This document shows, piece by piece, positions 15,720 through 24,602 of a stretch of 28,941 bases of DNA (position 1 is its first letter; every line of letters begins with the position of its first letter). The stretch is from CAYOVG01 sp964407285 (GTDB lineage: Bacteria; Desulfobacterota; Syntrophobacteria; Syntrophobacterales; Syntrophobacteraceae): positions 1-28,941 of the forward strand of contig CAYOVG010000037.1 in NCBI GenBank assembly GCA_964407285.1, written 5' to 3'. Position numbers and translations under genes: made by a program. A model generated the notes under the pieces. The model searched no databases. It worked only from the letters and a program-made list of their open reading frames with translations, and had not been told where the DNA came from.

Positions 15720-17258
15720 CTACTCCTTCCAGGTGGACTCGAGTTGTCCCAAACGCACAACGGTCGCCGGGCATGGCGGACCGAAGTTGGCATCAAAGCC
15801 TACTGCATATCGATCCTGGTGCCCCACATAGCCTTCGTAACCTCCAAGGATGATGCGTTCCCCGGCCAAGACCCTGAGGCTTCGAATCTCCGGCGCCGAT
15901 TTCTGACCGAAGGCGCCGGACGGTCTGTATCCGAATTCCCGGTCGGCGTGGAAAAAGACCCCTTCGAACACGTTGCCTGAGTCGCTGGCCCATTCATAGG
16001 CGGTCACCCCTCCCAGCATCAAGTCGCCGCCGGCATAAAAGCGAACCAGGTCAGCCGTTTCCTCACCCCCCCAGATGATTCGGGGAAGGTCATGATTGAA
16101 CCCCAGGCTGCCCCCTTCAAATGCCAGGGTGAGATTGGTCACCCGATACTCCTCGGAGTACATTTGAGCGCATTGGACGCTTCCGATCCAAAGGGTTTCT
16201 CCCACATCCCCGGTCACATAGTAGGTCCTTCCCTCATGATCACCCGGACGCGGGCAGAAGAACGGATTCGTTCCATCGAGATTACATCGGTAGCAGTTGC
16301 CGTAGTGGTCTACACCGGTCCGCAACGCGGTATTACTTTGAGGAAGATTTTGAAAGAACATCCTGTCGATCCGTTTGCCGTGTATCTCCGCCGCATCCCG
16401 CAGGGCGTCCCAATTCGTCGGCGGAAGATCCAGCTTGGAGACTCGATCGGTCCCGAATCCTTTCGGACGAACTTCTCCGTGTGCGTAGGGACGCGAATTG
16501 AGAAAAGACGGGCCGGCAGAGGTCTTGCCGGAGAAGAATCTTATATCGCTGTCGCTGCGGAGATCTCCGTTGTGAAACTCGGGCTGATCGGGGTTGGTGT
16601 TACCGCCTCCGTGAATCCAATCCCAGGATTTCGAGTCCGTGGAAATGCCGTCACCTTCATCTTGCAGGGAAATCATGAGATATCGCTCCAAGTAGGCCAC
16701 CGCATTCGCGGAGACGGGGACGGAACGGTATCCGAAAAGAAGCGCCAGAATCGACTCCACCTCTACGCTCAGTGAAACCAGCACGGCATTATTGTGCGCA
16801 GGGCCGGCAGCCGTCGGGAGTACCGCTTCATTTCTGCTGGTATCGGGAAAGGGGTCTTCAACAAAATCCTTGTATTCAGAGAAATCCTCATAAATTCCGT
16901 GTTCGTCATAGAATCCCAAAGCAACAACAAGACCTTCGTCTTCGGAATGAGGGATGCCGTTTGCCCGGGCGATTTCCCTCGCCACCAAGACGGGATCGGA
17001 ACCGCACATGTGGATGGCCCCGGCCATGGCCGCGGCCTCGACGGCGTTCTGATATTTGTTCTTGGTTGCGTAGAGGCGGCCTCCATCTACAACCAGGACT
17101 AAGAAGCCCAGAATTACGAACATAGCCGCAGACAGTACGATGGCCACGGCGCCTTCTTCGCTTCCCGTCCTTCCGGCGCGCCCATTCGCACGATCCCCGG
17201 CGGACAGGCGACCGGAAAGAAATCGGGGAACGGGGTGCACCGGGAAAATCTTCTTCAA
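15720..17258 (-). CDS. tadG: TadG-like minor pilus protein
   Basis: A 512-aa Tad-system protein of the TadG type. After a ~35-residue cytoplasmic leader comes EEGAVAIVLSAAMFVI and a single membrane helix (~37-57), then VVDGGRLYATKNKYQNAVEA, the hallmark of the Tad/TadG N-terminal domain (Asp-Gly/Ala-rich stretch after the helix). The ~450-residue remainder is extracytoplasmic, Gly- and aromatic-rich, with a Cys-containing stretch (YGNCYRCNLDGTN...FFCPRPGD). I see no MIDAS motif (DxSxS) of a von Willebrand A domain, which many TadG proteins carry. In other Tad systems TadG is a minor pseudopilin or anchor. It starts 25 bp after tadD. The 5' leader is longer than usual; an internal start is possible. 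Confidence 0.8.
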   Translation of the reverse strand: MKKIFPVHPVPRFLSGRLSAGDRANGRAGRTGSEEGAVAIVLSAAMFVILGFLVLVVDGGRLYATKNKYQNAVEAAAMAGAIHMCGSDPVLVAREIARANGIPHSEDEGLVVALGFYDEHGIYEDFSEYKDFVEDPFPDTSRNEAVLPTAAGPAHNNAVLVSLSVEVESILALLFGYRSVPVSANAVAYLERYLMISLQDEGDGISTDSKSWDWIHGGGNTNPDQPEFHNGDLRSDSDIRFFSGKTSAGPSFLNSRPYAHGEVRPKGFGTDRVSKLDLPPTNWDALRDAAEIHGKRIDRMFFQNLPQSNTALRTGVDHYGNCYRCNLDGTNPFFCPRPGDHEGRTYYVTGDVGETLWIGSVQCAQMYSEEYRVTNLTLAFEGGSLGFNHDLPRIIWGGEETADLVRFYAGGDLMLGGVTAYEWASDSGNVFEGVFFHADREFGYRPSGAFGQKSAPEIRSLRVLAGERIILGGYEGYVGHQDRYAVGFDANFGPPCPATVVRLGQLESTWKE

Positions 17259-17283
17259 CGTCTCCCTCCCTGACGGATTCCCT

Positions 17284-18108
17284 TCACGGCATACCCGGAG
17301 AGGTGCTCCGGGAATCCTGATTCACCTCCAAAGCCTTCCCGCTCATGATACGGCTTTTTTCCATGTCTCCGCGGATACGGTACATCACGGCCATGTTCCC
17401 GTATGCGTTTTCCGCGTCGTTCACCTTCAAGAACGCCTGAAGCGCAGCTTCGTCCTTTTCCGCCATGCCGTAGGCAAGGCCCAGGTTATTGAAGGCCCGA
17501 ATGAAACCGGGATCCAGTCGGACACATCGTTCGAGCTGAACCGCCGCCTCATCAAAGAGACCACGATTCAAAAGAGAAACGCCGAAGTTGTTGTAATACC
17601 GGGGGTTCGAGGGATTTTCTTCAATGGCCTGCTCATAATACTTCGCCGCTGTTTCTCCCTTTCCCATGAGGTCATAGCTAAGCGCCATCCCTTCATAGGC
17701 CTGTGCGTATCGAGGGGAAAACTCAAGGGTTTTCCTGAACTGGGTAATGGCCGTCTCGTACAGCCCTTTTTCCCGGTAACACACTCCTATAAGAAAAAGT
17801 ATCTCGGCACGGTCCGGTCCGTTCGCTTCCCGGAGCAGCCGCAAGGCAACATCATACAGTCCGCGATCCACCATGATCCGGGCCAACGCCACATGGTCCG
17901 GTTCTTTGGTATCCCATTCCACGTTCATGCCTTCGAGAACCTGTTTCTTTTCCATAGCCTCTTTTCGGATCGACCGGATCGTTTCGTCACGTTCGTTCTT
18001 CGCACGGAATAGACATCCGACGCTGGACAGTAAGGACATACTCACCACCAAGCATAGAAGAACACACCCGCCTTTCGTCCACGTCACTTTCAAGAACCGG
18101 GATTTCAT
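17284..18108 (-). CDS. tadD: TadD-like TPR lipoprotein
   Basis: A 274-aa protein with an N-terminal membrane-targeting signal (KVTWTKGGCVLLCLVVSM) ending in LLSSVGC at Cys32, a plausible though non-ideal lipobox. The rest (~70-255) consists of about five tetratricopeptide repeats, for example LFLIGVCYREKGLYETAI, AYEGMALSYDLMGKGE, YYNNFGVSLLNRGLFDEAA and AFNNLGLAYGMAEKDEAA. TadD-type TPR lipoproteins act like pilotins, helping the secretin reach or assemble in the outer membrane. Its start codon overlaps the tadC stop by one base (TGATG-type), consistent with translational coupling. The family call rests on the TPR/lipoprotein layout plus position between tadC and tadG. Confidence 0.85.
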   Translation of the reverse strand: MKSRFLKVTWTKGGCVLLCLVVSMSLLSSVGCLFRAKNERDETIRSIRKEAMEKKQVLEGMNVEWDTKEPDHVALARIMVDRGLYDVALRLLREANGPDRAEILFLIGVCYREKGLYETAITQFRKTLEFSPRYAQAYEGMALSYDLMGKGETAAKYYEQAIEENPSNPRYYNNFGVSLLNRGLFDEAAVQLERCVRLDPGFIRAFNNLGLAYGMAEKDEAALQAFLKVNDAENAYGNMAVMYRIRGDMEKSRIMSGKALEVNQDSRSTSPGMP

Positions 18109-19019
18109 CAGAAGAAGCCGCCCGAAACTCGTTCCAGGAGCCGTATGGCTCCAGGACCCAATATAACGATTATGAGCGCCGGCAAGATGAACAGGATCAT
18201 GGGAATGGTCAGTTTCGGCGCAACCTTGGCGGCCTTTTCCTGAGCCAGAATCACTCTCTGGTGGCGCATGGACTCTGCGTAGGCTCTAAGAGCGGCGCCC
18301 ATGTCCGTTCCGAACTTGACGGATTGAAGCAACACGTCCACCACGGCCCGCAGTCCTTCTGCGGGACTGCGCTTCTTGATATTCAATAGCGCATCGTTTC
18401 TGGGAATCCCTCCCTGCGATTCGAGGAGATAGCGGTCAAATTCCCTGCTCACGGTCGGCGCCATGTTCCTCATTTCCCGGCTCACTCTGAGCAGCGCCGC
18501 ATCCAGACTCAAGCCCGCCTCCAGTCCGATAACCAGCAGATCGATGGTATCCGGCAGTTCCCGGAAAATCCTGCGCCGCTGGACAGTCTTTGCGCGCTGA
18601 ACGAAAATCCGGGGCAGGTAGTAGCCCAGGGCCACGAGGAACGGCGTATAAAGAATATGTCGTTGATCCAATCTGCCCGCAGCGGCCAGAAGCATCGGAA
18701 ATAAAATCACCGGAACCAATCCCAGGAGCAAGCGTGCGCCGTAATAGTGGAACAAGGTCTTATCACCGTGAAACCCCCCATGAAGGAGATCGTTTCGGAC
18801 CCGAAGCGATTCCTTTTCTTTCTTGGGAACGCCGTACCGTCCCAACCCGGCGAGAACATTCAGAAACCGCTCCTTGAAGCCTGTTTTCCGTATTTCCCAG
18901 GAAACGGTCAGTCGTTGGCGTATGCGTTCTCTTCTCTTACTTCTTTCGTATGCCAAGCCGGAAAGCACGCATGCCGTCCATACGAAAACAAACGCAATGA
19001 CAGGCAGGATTCCATCCAT
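18108..19019 (-). CDS. tadC: TadC inner-membrane pilus platform protein
   Basis: A 303-aa type II secretion F-domain protein. One membrane helix lies at the N-terminus, two in the middle (~85-130), and one at the C-terminus. The cytoplasmic F domain (~150-265) carries the typical LPDTIDLLVIGLEAGLSLDAAL...SREFDRYLLESQGG pattern. With TadB it forms the inner-membrane platform on which the TadA ATPase acts to assemble Flp pilin. It begins 3 nt after tadB and its stop overlaps the tadD start. Length and topology are normal for TadC. Confidence 0.93.
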   Translation of the reverse strand: MDGILPVIAFVFVWTACVLSGLAYERSKRRERIRQRLTVSWEIRKTGFKERFLNVLAGLGRYGVPKKEKESLRVRNDLLHGGFHGDKTLFHYYGARLLLGLVPVILFPMLLAAAGRLDQRHILYTPFLVALGYYLPRIFVQRAKTVQRRRIFRELPDTIDLLVIGLEAGLSLDAALLRVSREMRNMAPTVSREFDRYLLESQGGIPRNDALLNIKKRSPAEGLRAVVDVLLQSVKFGTDMGAALRAYAESMRHQRVILAQEKAAKVAPKLTIPMILFILPALIIVILGPGAIRLLERVSGGFF

Positions 19020-19022
19020 ACG

Positions 19023-19982
19023 TCACATATCCACCTTGGCCATGCCCCTCATGACGGCAAAACCGATCACCTCGAGGCATAATGCAAATGCAAGCATTTT
19101 CCGCCCCATCGGATGAACAAAGAGTACTTGGATATACTCGGGATTGAGCAAATAGAAAACCGACAAGAGAGCAAAGGGCAGCAAACCGAGAATCAGGGCT
19201 GTTACCCGGACTTCGGCGGTGGATGCTTTCAATTGGGACGCCAAGCGCACCCGCTGGCGAATATTGTCGCTCAATACCTCCAAAATACGGGTGAGATTTC
19301 CGCCCGTCTCCCGGTGTATCACCAGTGCCGTGCAGAATATCTTGACCTCAGTGAGCCGCGGGAAGCGGCTCTCAAACCGCCTCAACGCCTCCGAGAAAGG
19401 CAGTCCCAAGGACATTTCATCGTAGATGAAGCGGATTTGACCGGCCATGGGCTCGGTGAAGTTCCAGACCACGCCCTGCAAAGCTCTATCCAGTGACTGG
19501 CCGGCCCGAAGCGCCCGCACAATAAAATCGAGGGCCTCGGGAAACTGCTGCACCAGCTTGCGTTCCGCTCTTCTTCTTCTGGACTTAAGATACGCGAAAG
19601 GAACGGAAAAACCGGTTACAGCGGCAAGAAACGCGAATATTTCGGAACCTGTGATTAGAATGCTTACGGCAAACGCCAGCACGCCACTCATCAGGACAAG
19701 CCACAGAAACCCTGTCGGCGATAAGGGCATTCCTATCGAAGAAAACAGCGGCGCCAGCAGATCCAGCCGTACGAAGGGAGAACAAAGCCGCTCCAGCCGG
19801 CTTGCGCCTTTCACATCGCCCATCCGCGGATCGGACGGGTAGGACGCTTCCGATTCCCGGAGAGTAATTCTTTCCAGCACAAGACTCTTAAACCCGGAGC
19901 TCCGGCTCGTCCAAAGAAGGTATACACCCACCAAGACCAGAAGCACCGAGCAGAACACGAGTATGACGACGAAGAATTGCAT
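19023..19982 (-). CDS. tadB: TadB inner-membrane pilus platform protein
   Basis: A 319-aa type II secretion F-domain protein, paralogue of TadC. N-terminal helix ~3-25, a second hydrophobic block ~90-135, then the F domain with QFPEALDFIVRALRAGQSLDRAL (~145-165) and FCTALVIHRETGGNLTRILE, and C-terminal helices ~255-315. The gene lies 3 nt after tadA and 3 nt before tadC. The sequence fits TadB better than TadC because it is first in the pair and carries the LRAGQSL/ETGGNL signatures typical of TadB. Confidence 0.93.
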   Translation of the reverse strand: MQFFVVILVFCSVLLVLVGVYLLWTSRSSGFKSLVLERITLRESEASYPSDPRMGDVKGASRLERLCSPFVRLDLLAPLFSSIGMPLSPTGFLWLVLMSGVLAFAVSILITGSEIFAFLAAVTGFSVPFAYLKSRRRRAERKLVQQFPEALDFIVRALRAGQSLDRALQGVVWNFTEPMAGQIRFIYDEMSLGLPFSEALRRFESRFPRLTEVKIFCTALVIHRETGGNLTRILEVLSDNIRQRVRLASQLKASTAEVRVTALILGLLPFALLSVFYLLNPEYIQVLFVHPMGRKMLAFALCLEVIGFAVMRGMAKVDM

Positions 19983-19985
19983 GGA

Positions 19986-21344
19986 TCATTCGCCGACAGG
20001 TTGCCGTAGGTTGAACACACCGGAACGGAGCACTATACCGTATCGCTTCATGTGCTCCAGGTAAATGGAAGGAGTTCCGGTTGCTTTGAATACGCCCCGT
20101 ATGTCGCCCGAGGAGGATACGCCCTGCCTCTCGAAAACGAACATTTCCTGCATGGAAATCATCTCTCCTTCCATCCCCACGACCTCGGAAACCGATATAA
20201 CTCTCCTCTTGCCGTCCGATAAGCGCTCCAAATGGATCAGTATATTCACGGCGCTCGCCATAAGGCTTCGTAAGGCTGTTTCCGATATCTGCAATGCACC
20301 CATGCGCACCATGATTTCCAACCGGGACAGAGCATCTCGAGGGGAATTGGCGTGAATGGTGCTCATGGAACCTTGGTGCCCCGTATTCATTGCCTGAAGC
20401 ATGTCCACAGCCTCCGGGCCTCTCACCTCCCCCACAATGATACGATCGGGACGCATTCTGAGGCTGTTCCGAACCAGGCTTCTCAGGGTGACTTCCCCTT
20501 TGCCCTCCACATTGGGCGGCCTCGCTTCCAGCCGGACGACATGGGCCTGCTGCAATTGCAGCTCCGCACTGTCCTCGATGGTCACTACTCTTTCGGAACC
20601 CGGAACAAACGCGGAGAGGATATTGAGCAGGGTGGTCTTGCCGCTTCCAGTCCCCCCGGATATGAGCATATTGAGCTTTGACCGAATGGCGGCCTTGAGA
20701 TAATCGACCATCTCGACCGGCATGCTTTTCTTTTCCAGGAGATCTTCCACTTTCAAAGGACGATAACCGAACCTTCGGATTGAAAGTATAGGACCATCGA
20801 TAGCCACCGGTGGAATTATGGCGTTGACTCGGGATCCGTCCGCGAGTCTGGCATCCACCATAGGGGAAGACTCATCGATTCTCCTTCCCACGGAGGAGAC
20901 GACCTTATCGATAATCTGCATGAGATGTTCGTTGTCTCTGAACCGGATGGGGGTGCGTTTCAGTACGCCTTCCTTCTCGACGTAGACGTGCTCGAAAGTA
21001 TTCACAAGGATATCCTGAATCGTATCGTCGAGGATCAAGGGCTCGATGGGACCCAAGCCGTGTATTTCATTCCATACATCCGAAACGAGAGCCTCATGCT
21101 CATTCTTATTGAGTGGGAACCCCTCCCTGAGTGCAACTTCCGCAACAGCTCCTCCGATGGAATCTCTGAGGGATTCCCTGGGCAGGTCTGGTATGCTTCT
21201 CAGATCCAAGGACTCGACGAGCCTGGAATGCACCTTACTCTTCAGTGTATAGTAGGCGGACAGATCCGGACGGCGGGTCGAGCCTCCTGAATCGGTGGAC
21301 TCGGCCTCGGGCGCGCCGCCTTTGAGTCGTCTCACCAGGCTCAT
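19986..21344 (-). CDS. tadA: TadA/CpaF secretion ATPase
   Basis: A 452-aa hexameric ATPase that powers Flp pilus assembly from the cytoplasmic face. All motifs of the type II/IV secretion ATPase family are intact: Walker A GGTGSGKTT (230-238), Asp box TIEDSAELQL (255-264), Walker B RIIVGEVRGPEA (301-312) and His box GHQGSMSTIHANSP (322-335). The N-terminal ~90 residues are an alpha-helical domain as in CpaF. Its ATG overlaps the tadZ stop by four bases (ATGA), a clear translational-coupling arrangement. Nothing is missing relative to the family. Confidence 0.97.
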   Translation of the reverse strand: MSLVRRLKGGAPEAESTDSGGSTRRPDLSAYYTLKSKVHSRLVESLDLRSIPDLPRESLRDSIGGAVAEVALREGFPLNKNEHEALVSDVWNEIHGLGPIEPLILDDTIQDILVNTFEHVYVEKEGVLKRTPIRFRDNEHLMQIIDKVVSSVGRRIDESSPMVDARLADGSRVNAIIPPVAIDGPILSIRRFGYRPLKVEDLLEKKSMPVEMVDYLKAAIRSKLNMLISGGTGSGKTTLLNILSAFVPGSERVVTIEDSAELQLQQAHVVRLEARPPNVEGKGEVTLRSLVRNSLRMRPDRIIVGEVRGPEAVDMLQAMNTGHQGSMSTIHANSPRDALSRLEIMVRMGALQISETALRSLMASAVNILIHLERLSDGKRRVISVSEVVGMEGEMISMQEMFVFERQGVSSSGDIRGVFKATGTPSIYLEHMKRYGIVLRSGVFNLRQPVGE

Positions 21345-22612
21345 GACTCTTCCCCGGCCTTGTTTTCAGCATCCGGTGTCTCGCGGCCCCGGTGTCTGAT
21401 TTTGAAAACAGCGGGTATGCGTTTGAGCAACCGGACCCATTTCGGGCCTGCGGGACGTCCGTTTTCGTGAATTCCGGTGAGCAACCTCGCGAGCATGCAC
21501 ACGTCCGCGCATACGGCGGAGGAATCATGGTTGCGGGCAAGCACGTCACCTTTAATCAGCGCATCCGTCACCACAGGATAATCGTTGGCTACCGTTGCGG
21601 AGACAGGCCGTTTTAAAGCCTTCTCGATGTCTTTCCGTCCCACCACGTGGTTTCCCTGAAACCGATTGATGACTATTTTGATTTTCTCGTCGCCGTAGCC
21701 CGCTTCCTCGAAGAGAGAGAGCATGCGACCCAAGGCTCGCACGGCGGGTACGGATTGCTGGGCTATGAGTAGGATTCGATCCGCCACATCGAGGACGACC
21801 GCACTCTTTTCGTTGAAATGGCTGCCCAGATCGACGACGATATAATCCATATATTCTCTCAGCATTTGGAAGCCGCGACTGATGTGATCCAGAGCCATCT
21901 CATCCTCGGCGCGAATGTCCGATTGGGTGGCCATGACGTAGAAGCCGTTTTCGTGTTGCTCGGCGGAGGAATAGAGTAACTGCTCGTCCAGCCTCTCAAT
22001 GTCCCGAATGAAACGTGAGAAACTGTAGGATGCCTGATTGCCCAAGTGAAGCGCCACATCACCCGACCGAAAGTTGAAATCCACGAGCAAAACCTTGGCC
22101 TCCGTCAGTGTCCGGATATGATCCGCGAGATTTATGGCGGTGGTCGTGACCCCCTGCCCTCCTTTGCAGCTGAAAACAGCGAAGATTTCACCTTCTCTGC
22201 GCTTGCGTCGTTCCGCATCCAGGGCCGCCGATATGGAGGATGATATGCGTGCATCCTCCAGTGGGTAGGGGAGATAGTCGCTGACGCCGGCGCGAAGAAA
22301 CCGCAAAATGAGTTCAGGATCTTTGCTCTCCGACAGAACGAACACGAGGGTGCCGGGAAGAAACCGTTTTACCCGGGACGCAAGATCTACAGCGGATTCG
22401 GGGTGTTCGGAGACATCGATGAAAAGAAGCTTCGGACCCATTTCTTTTACCAGGGCGTATGCGGCGCCGGGCGACACGAAAAGAACTTCCAGGTTCACTT
22501 TCGCGGCGATGGCATCCCTCAAATCCGCCGACGCGGCGGTTCGGTCACTTATCAGCAGTCCGCGCAATTTCTCAGGCATCGTGATACTCGATACGGACGG
22601 TTTCAGGTGCAT
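21341..22612 (-). CDS. tadZ: TadZ/CpaE pilus-localisation ATPase-like protein
   Basis: A 423-aa protein with an N-terminal receiver-like domain (~15-130; LLFIDVSEHPES, LRAGVSDYLPYPL) and a MinD/ParA-type domain (~140-380). TadZ proteins mark the cell site for the Tad machine. The deviant Walker A reads CKGGQGVTTTA: the first signature Lys is kept, but the Lys of GKT is Val, so ATP hydrolysis is doubtful, as is described for several TadZ proteins. Switch-type segments follow (VLLVDFNFRSGDVA, YIVVDLGSHFNE). The ATG follows directly on the secretin stop (TGA-ATG); ATG 22579 is an in-frame alternative. The C-terminal ~40 residues are basic and Arg-rich. Confidence 0.92.
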   Translation of the reverse strand: MHLKPSVSSITMPEKLRGLLISDRTAASADLRDAIAAKVNLEVLFVSPGAAYALVKEMGPKLLFIDVSEHPESAVDLASRVKRFLPGTLVFVLSESKDPELILRFLRAGVSDYLPYPLEDARISSSISAALDAERRKRREGEIFAVFSCKGGQGVTTTAINLADHIRTLTEAKVLLVDFNFRSGDVALHLGNQASYSFSRFIRDIERLDEQLLYSSAEQHENGFYVMATQSDIRAEDEMALDHISRGFQMLREYMDYIVVDLGSHFNEKSAVVLDVADRILLIAQQSVPAVRALGRMLSLFEEAGYGDEKIKIVINRFQGNHVVGRKDIEKALKRPVSATVANDYPVVTDALIKGDVLARNHDSSAVCADVCMLARLLTGIHENGRPAGPKWVRLLKRIPAVFKIRHRGRETPDAENKAGEES

Positions 22613-24085
22613 TCATCGGACGAATCCCACGGGACCGGCAAAACCGGCCTTTTTCTGATTCCCCGGTTCGCCGGAATAAGACCCTCCGCCGGCGGTTTTC
22701 CCCATCAGAAAGAACTGGAGATCGGCGGGAGCGCCTAGTTCCATCCCTTCGGGCTCGGGTGGAAGCTCCCCTTCGGACAAAGGCTTTACCAGCCGCGGAG
22801 TGACCAAAATGATGAGTTCCGTTTCTTCCTTCCGATATACCCGTTGACTGAACAGGCTCCCCAATAGGGGAATATCGCCGAGAAAAGGGACCTTGGACTC
22901 GGCGGACGTCAAGTTTTCTCTCAACAGCCCTGCGATGGCGAGCGTCTGACCGTCTTTGAGCTGCACGAAAGTACTTGCACTCCGCTGGACAACTCCGGGC
23001 ACCGATACCCCCGAGGTGGATACGGCCGTGGAGAAATCGACGTCACTCACACTGGTGGACACCTGCAGGCCGATGGTTTCCTTACCGATAACGGTGGGTA
23101 CGAAGTTGAGCAGGACGCCAAACTCCTTGAAATCGGTGGTTATGGCGTCACCGCCACCGGATTGCGTTACCGGCACGGGGAATTCTCCTCCAACGAGAAA
23201 ACTCGCAGGCTGACCACTCATAGCCACCAATGTGGGTCTGGCCAGGATTCGGGCGAGACCTTGACTCTTCAGGAGAGCCAGGATGGAAAAGATGCCTTCT
23301 CCAGGCAATCCCACCGCAAGCATGAATGCATCGGCAAAAGGGGAAAAGATCTGGGATGAGTGGGAAAGGGCGGAGACGGGAGTATTACCGGATGCTATTC
23401 CGGAAAGCGTCCCGGATGTCGAGCCGGATGTGAATAGACCCAAATTCACGTGCTCGCCGAACAGGTTACGATCCAACAGGAATCCCAAACCCATGCGTTT
23501 TATTCCGGTCGTGGATACCTCGGCGATTCTGGCTTCCAGTTGAACCTGCTGCGGCCCCCTGAGCCGGACGAGATTCACCAGATTGCCGCCGGTCAGCGGA
23601 GTGTAGGCGCCAAGCACCGTGAGCAGACAATCCAACGTCTCCTGGTCGTCTGCGTATCCGCTCACGATCAGTTGTTGATTCACCGTGCTCAACGTTATGT
23701 CCGCTCCCGGCGCCAAGTGACGCATGTTCCCCAATATCTCGGCATGGTCGAGTATGACCTCCAGCGCGTAAACGCGGGTACGGTCGTTGTCGAACCACAC
23801 GATCAGGTTCGTCGAACCCAAGCTCCTGGCATTCAACAGGATTTGTTGCGGAGCAATGGCTCTGACGTCCACGATCTCCGGATTGCCTACGCTGACTCTT
23901 TTAGTTTTTCGATCCGTTTCGAGGACAAAAGACATTCCGAGCTTCAACTGGATCCTTTGAGAAGGCACCAGGTTTTCGTTTTCCGCCGATGCTTTAGGCG
24001 GGCATAGGGCATGGACCATAATGCACGCGCATAAAAGAAGGGGCAGACCGCATCCGACTCGATTAAGCATATCCGCACTTACCAT
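22613..24085 (-). CDS. rcpA: Tad secretin RcpA/CpaC
   Basis: A 490-aa outer-membrane channel subunit of the Tad pilus. A signal peptide (~1-34, ending PPKASA) is followed by the pilus-formation N-domain (~43-112; KRVSVGNPEIVDVRAI, GSTNLIVWF), a BON-like segment (~115-175; LSTVNQQLIVSGYADD) and the secretin core (~180-435). The core holds VQLEARIAEVS, the Gly/Ser-rich gate region, LARPTLVAMSGQPASFLVGGE and VPFLGDIPLLGSLF. A Pro/Gly-rich tail follows. Length is normal. ATG 24085 overlaps the end of the upstream N-domain gene by 7 bp; ATG 24070 is an alternative start. It is directly followed by tadZ. Confidence 0.95.
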   Translation of the reverse strand: MVSADMLNRVGCGLPLLLCACIMVHALCPPKASAENENLVPSQRIQLKLGMSFVLETDRKTKRVSVGNPEIVDVRAIAPQQILLNARSLGSTNLIVWFDNDRTRVYALEVILDHAEILGNMRHLAPGADITLSTVNQQLIVSGYADDQETLDCLLTVLGAYTPLTGGNLVNLVRLRGPQQVQLEARIAEVSTTGIKRMGLGFLLDRNLFGEHVNLGLFTSGSTSGTLSGIASGNTPVSALSHSSQIFSPFADAFMLAVGLPGEGIFSILALLKSQGLARILARPTLVAMSGQPASFLVGGEFPVPVTQSGGGDAITTDFKEFGVLLNFVPTVIGKETIGLQVSTSVSDVDFSTAVSTSGVSVPGVVQRSASTFVQLKDGQTLAIAGLLRENLTSAESKVPFLGDIPLLGSLFSQRVYRKEETELIILVTPRLVKPLSEGELPPEPEGMELGAPADLQFFLMGKTAGGGSYSGEPGNQKKAGFAGPVGFVR

Positions 24086-24462
24086 CCGCGTAATGACTTC
24101 TCGGGGGAGAATTCCGTGCCCAGCAGGATCTCCACTTCAAAGCCGTGATTCACCTTGATCTGAAAAACCTCGGTTTCCCCCGTTTGGTACCAAACGACAC
24201 ACGTCGTGGATCCCGCCTGCCTGCCTTCCAACGCGACATCAAAGGGAGTGATGACTTTCACGTCCGCGATTTCAGGCTCGGTCACAGAGACCCGTTTCAC
24301 CGGATGGGAAGTCGTGAACACGTGTGCGCTGAAACGCGGCAATCTGACCTCACGGACGTTCCCCTGTGGTTCCACTTCTTCGGACGCTTCGAGTTGGCCG
24401 GGAGACCATCCGATGCCTGCCGTTAGAAAAAGAACGGCTATGAGCAGCCGAAACGGGATCAT
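24079..24462 (-). CDS. Stand-alone pilus-formation N-domain protein
   Basis: A 127-aa secreted protein: signal peptide ~1-27 (LLIAVLFLTAGIGW...LEAS) followed by a single domain (~36-105) that is clearly a paralogue of the N-domain of the adjacent secretin. HPVKRVSVTEPEIADVKVITP matches KTKRVSVGNPEIVDVRAIAP, and GSTTCVVWY matches GSTNLIVWF. The BON and secretin-core parts are absent; instead the protein ends soon after with EILLGTEFSPEKSLRGW. The stop overlaps the secretin start by 7 bp, so it is expressed with it. ATG 24462 has AAGGA 8 nt upstream. A periplasmic partner or regulator of secretin assembly is plausible. A decayed secretin is less likely because its start, ribosome-binding site and stop are intact. 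Confidence 0.8.
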   Translation of the reverse strand: MIPFRLLIAVLFLTAGIGWSPGQLEASEEVEPQGNVREVRLPRFSAHVFTTSHPVKRVSVTEPEIADVKVITPFDVALEGRQAGSTTCVVWYQTGETEVFQIKVNHGFEVEILLGTEFSPEKSLRGW

Positions 24463-24602
24463 GACATTAATCCTTTTTTCGGTGATTTATTCCCCACGCG
24501 TTTCCAATAATTCCGATCCCCCTGCCGGTTCGTGCGTCCACCGATCCACGGGACTGAACCGTTCTCCGGAAGGACGGATCCCGCACCTCACGAGTCGCGG
24601 CA

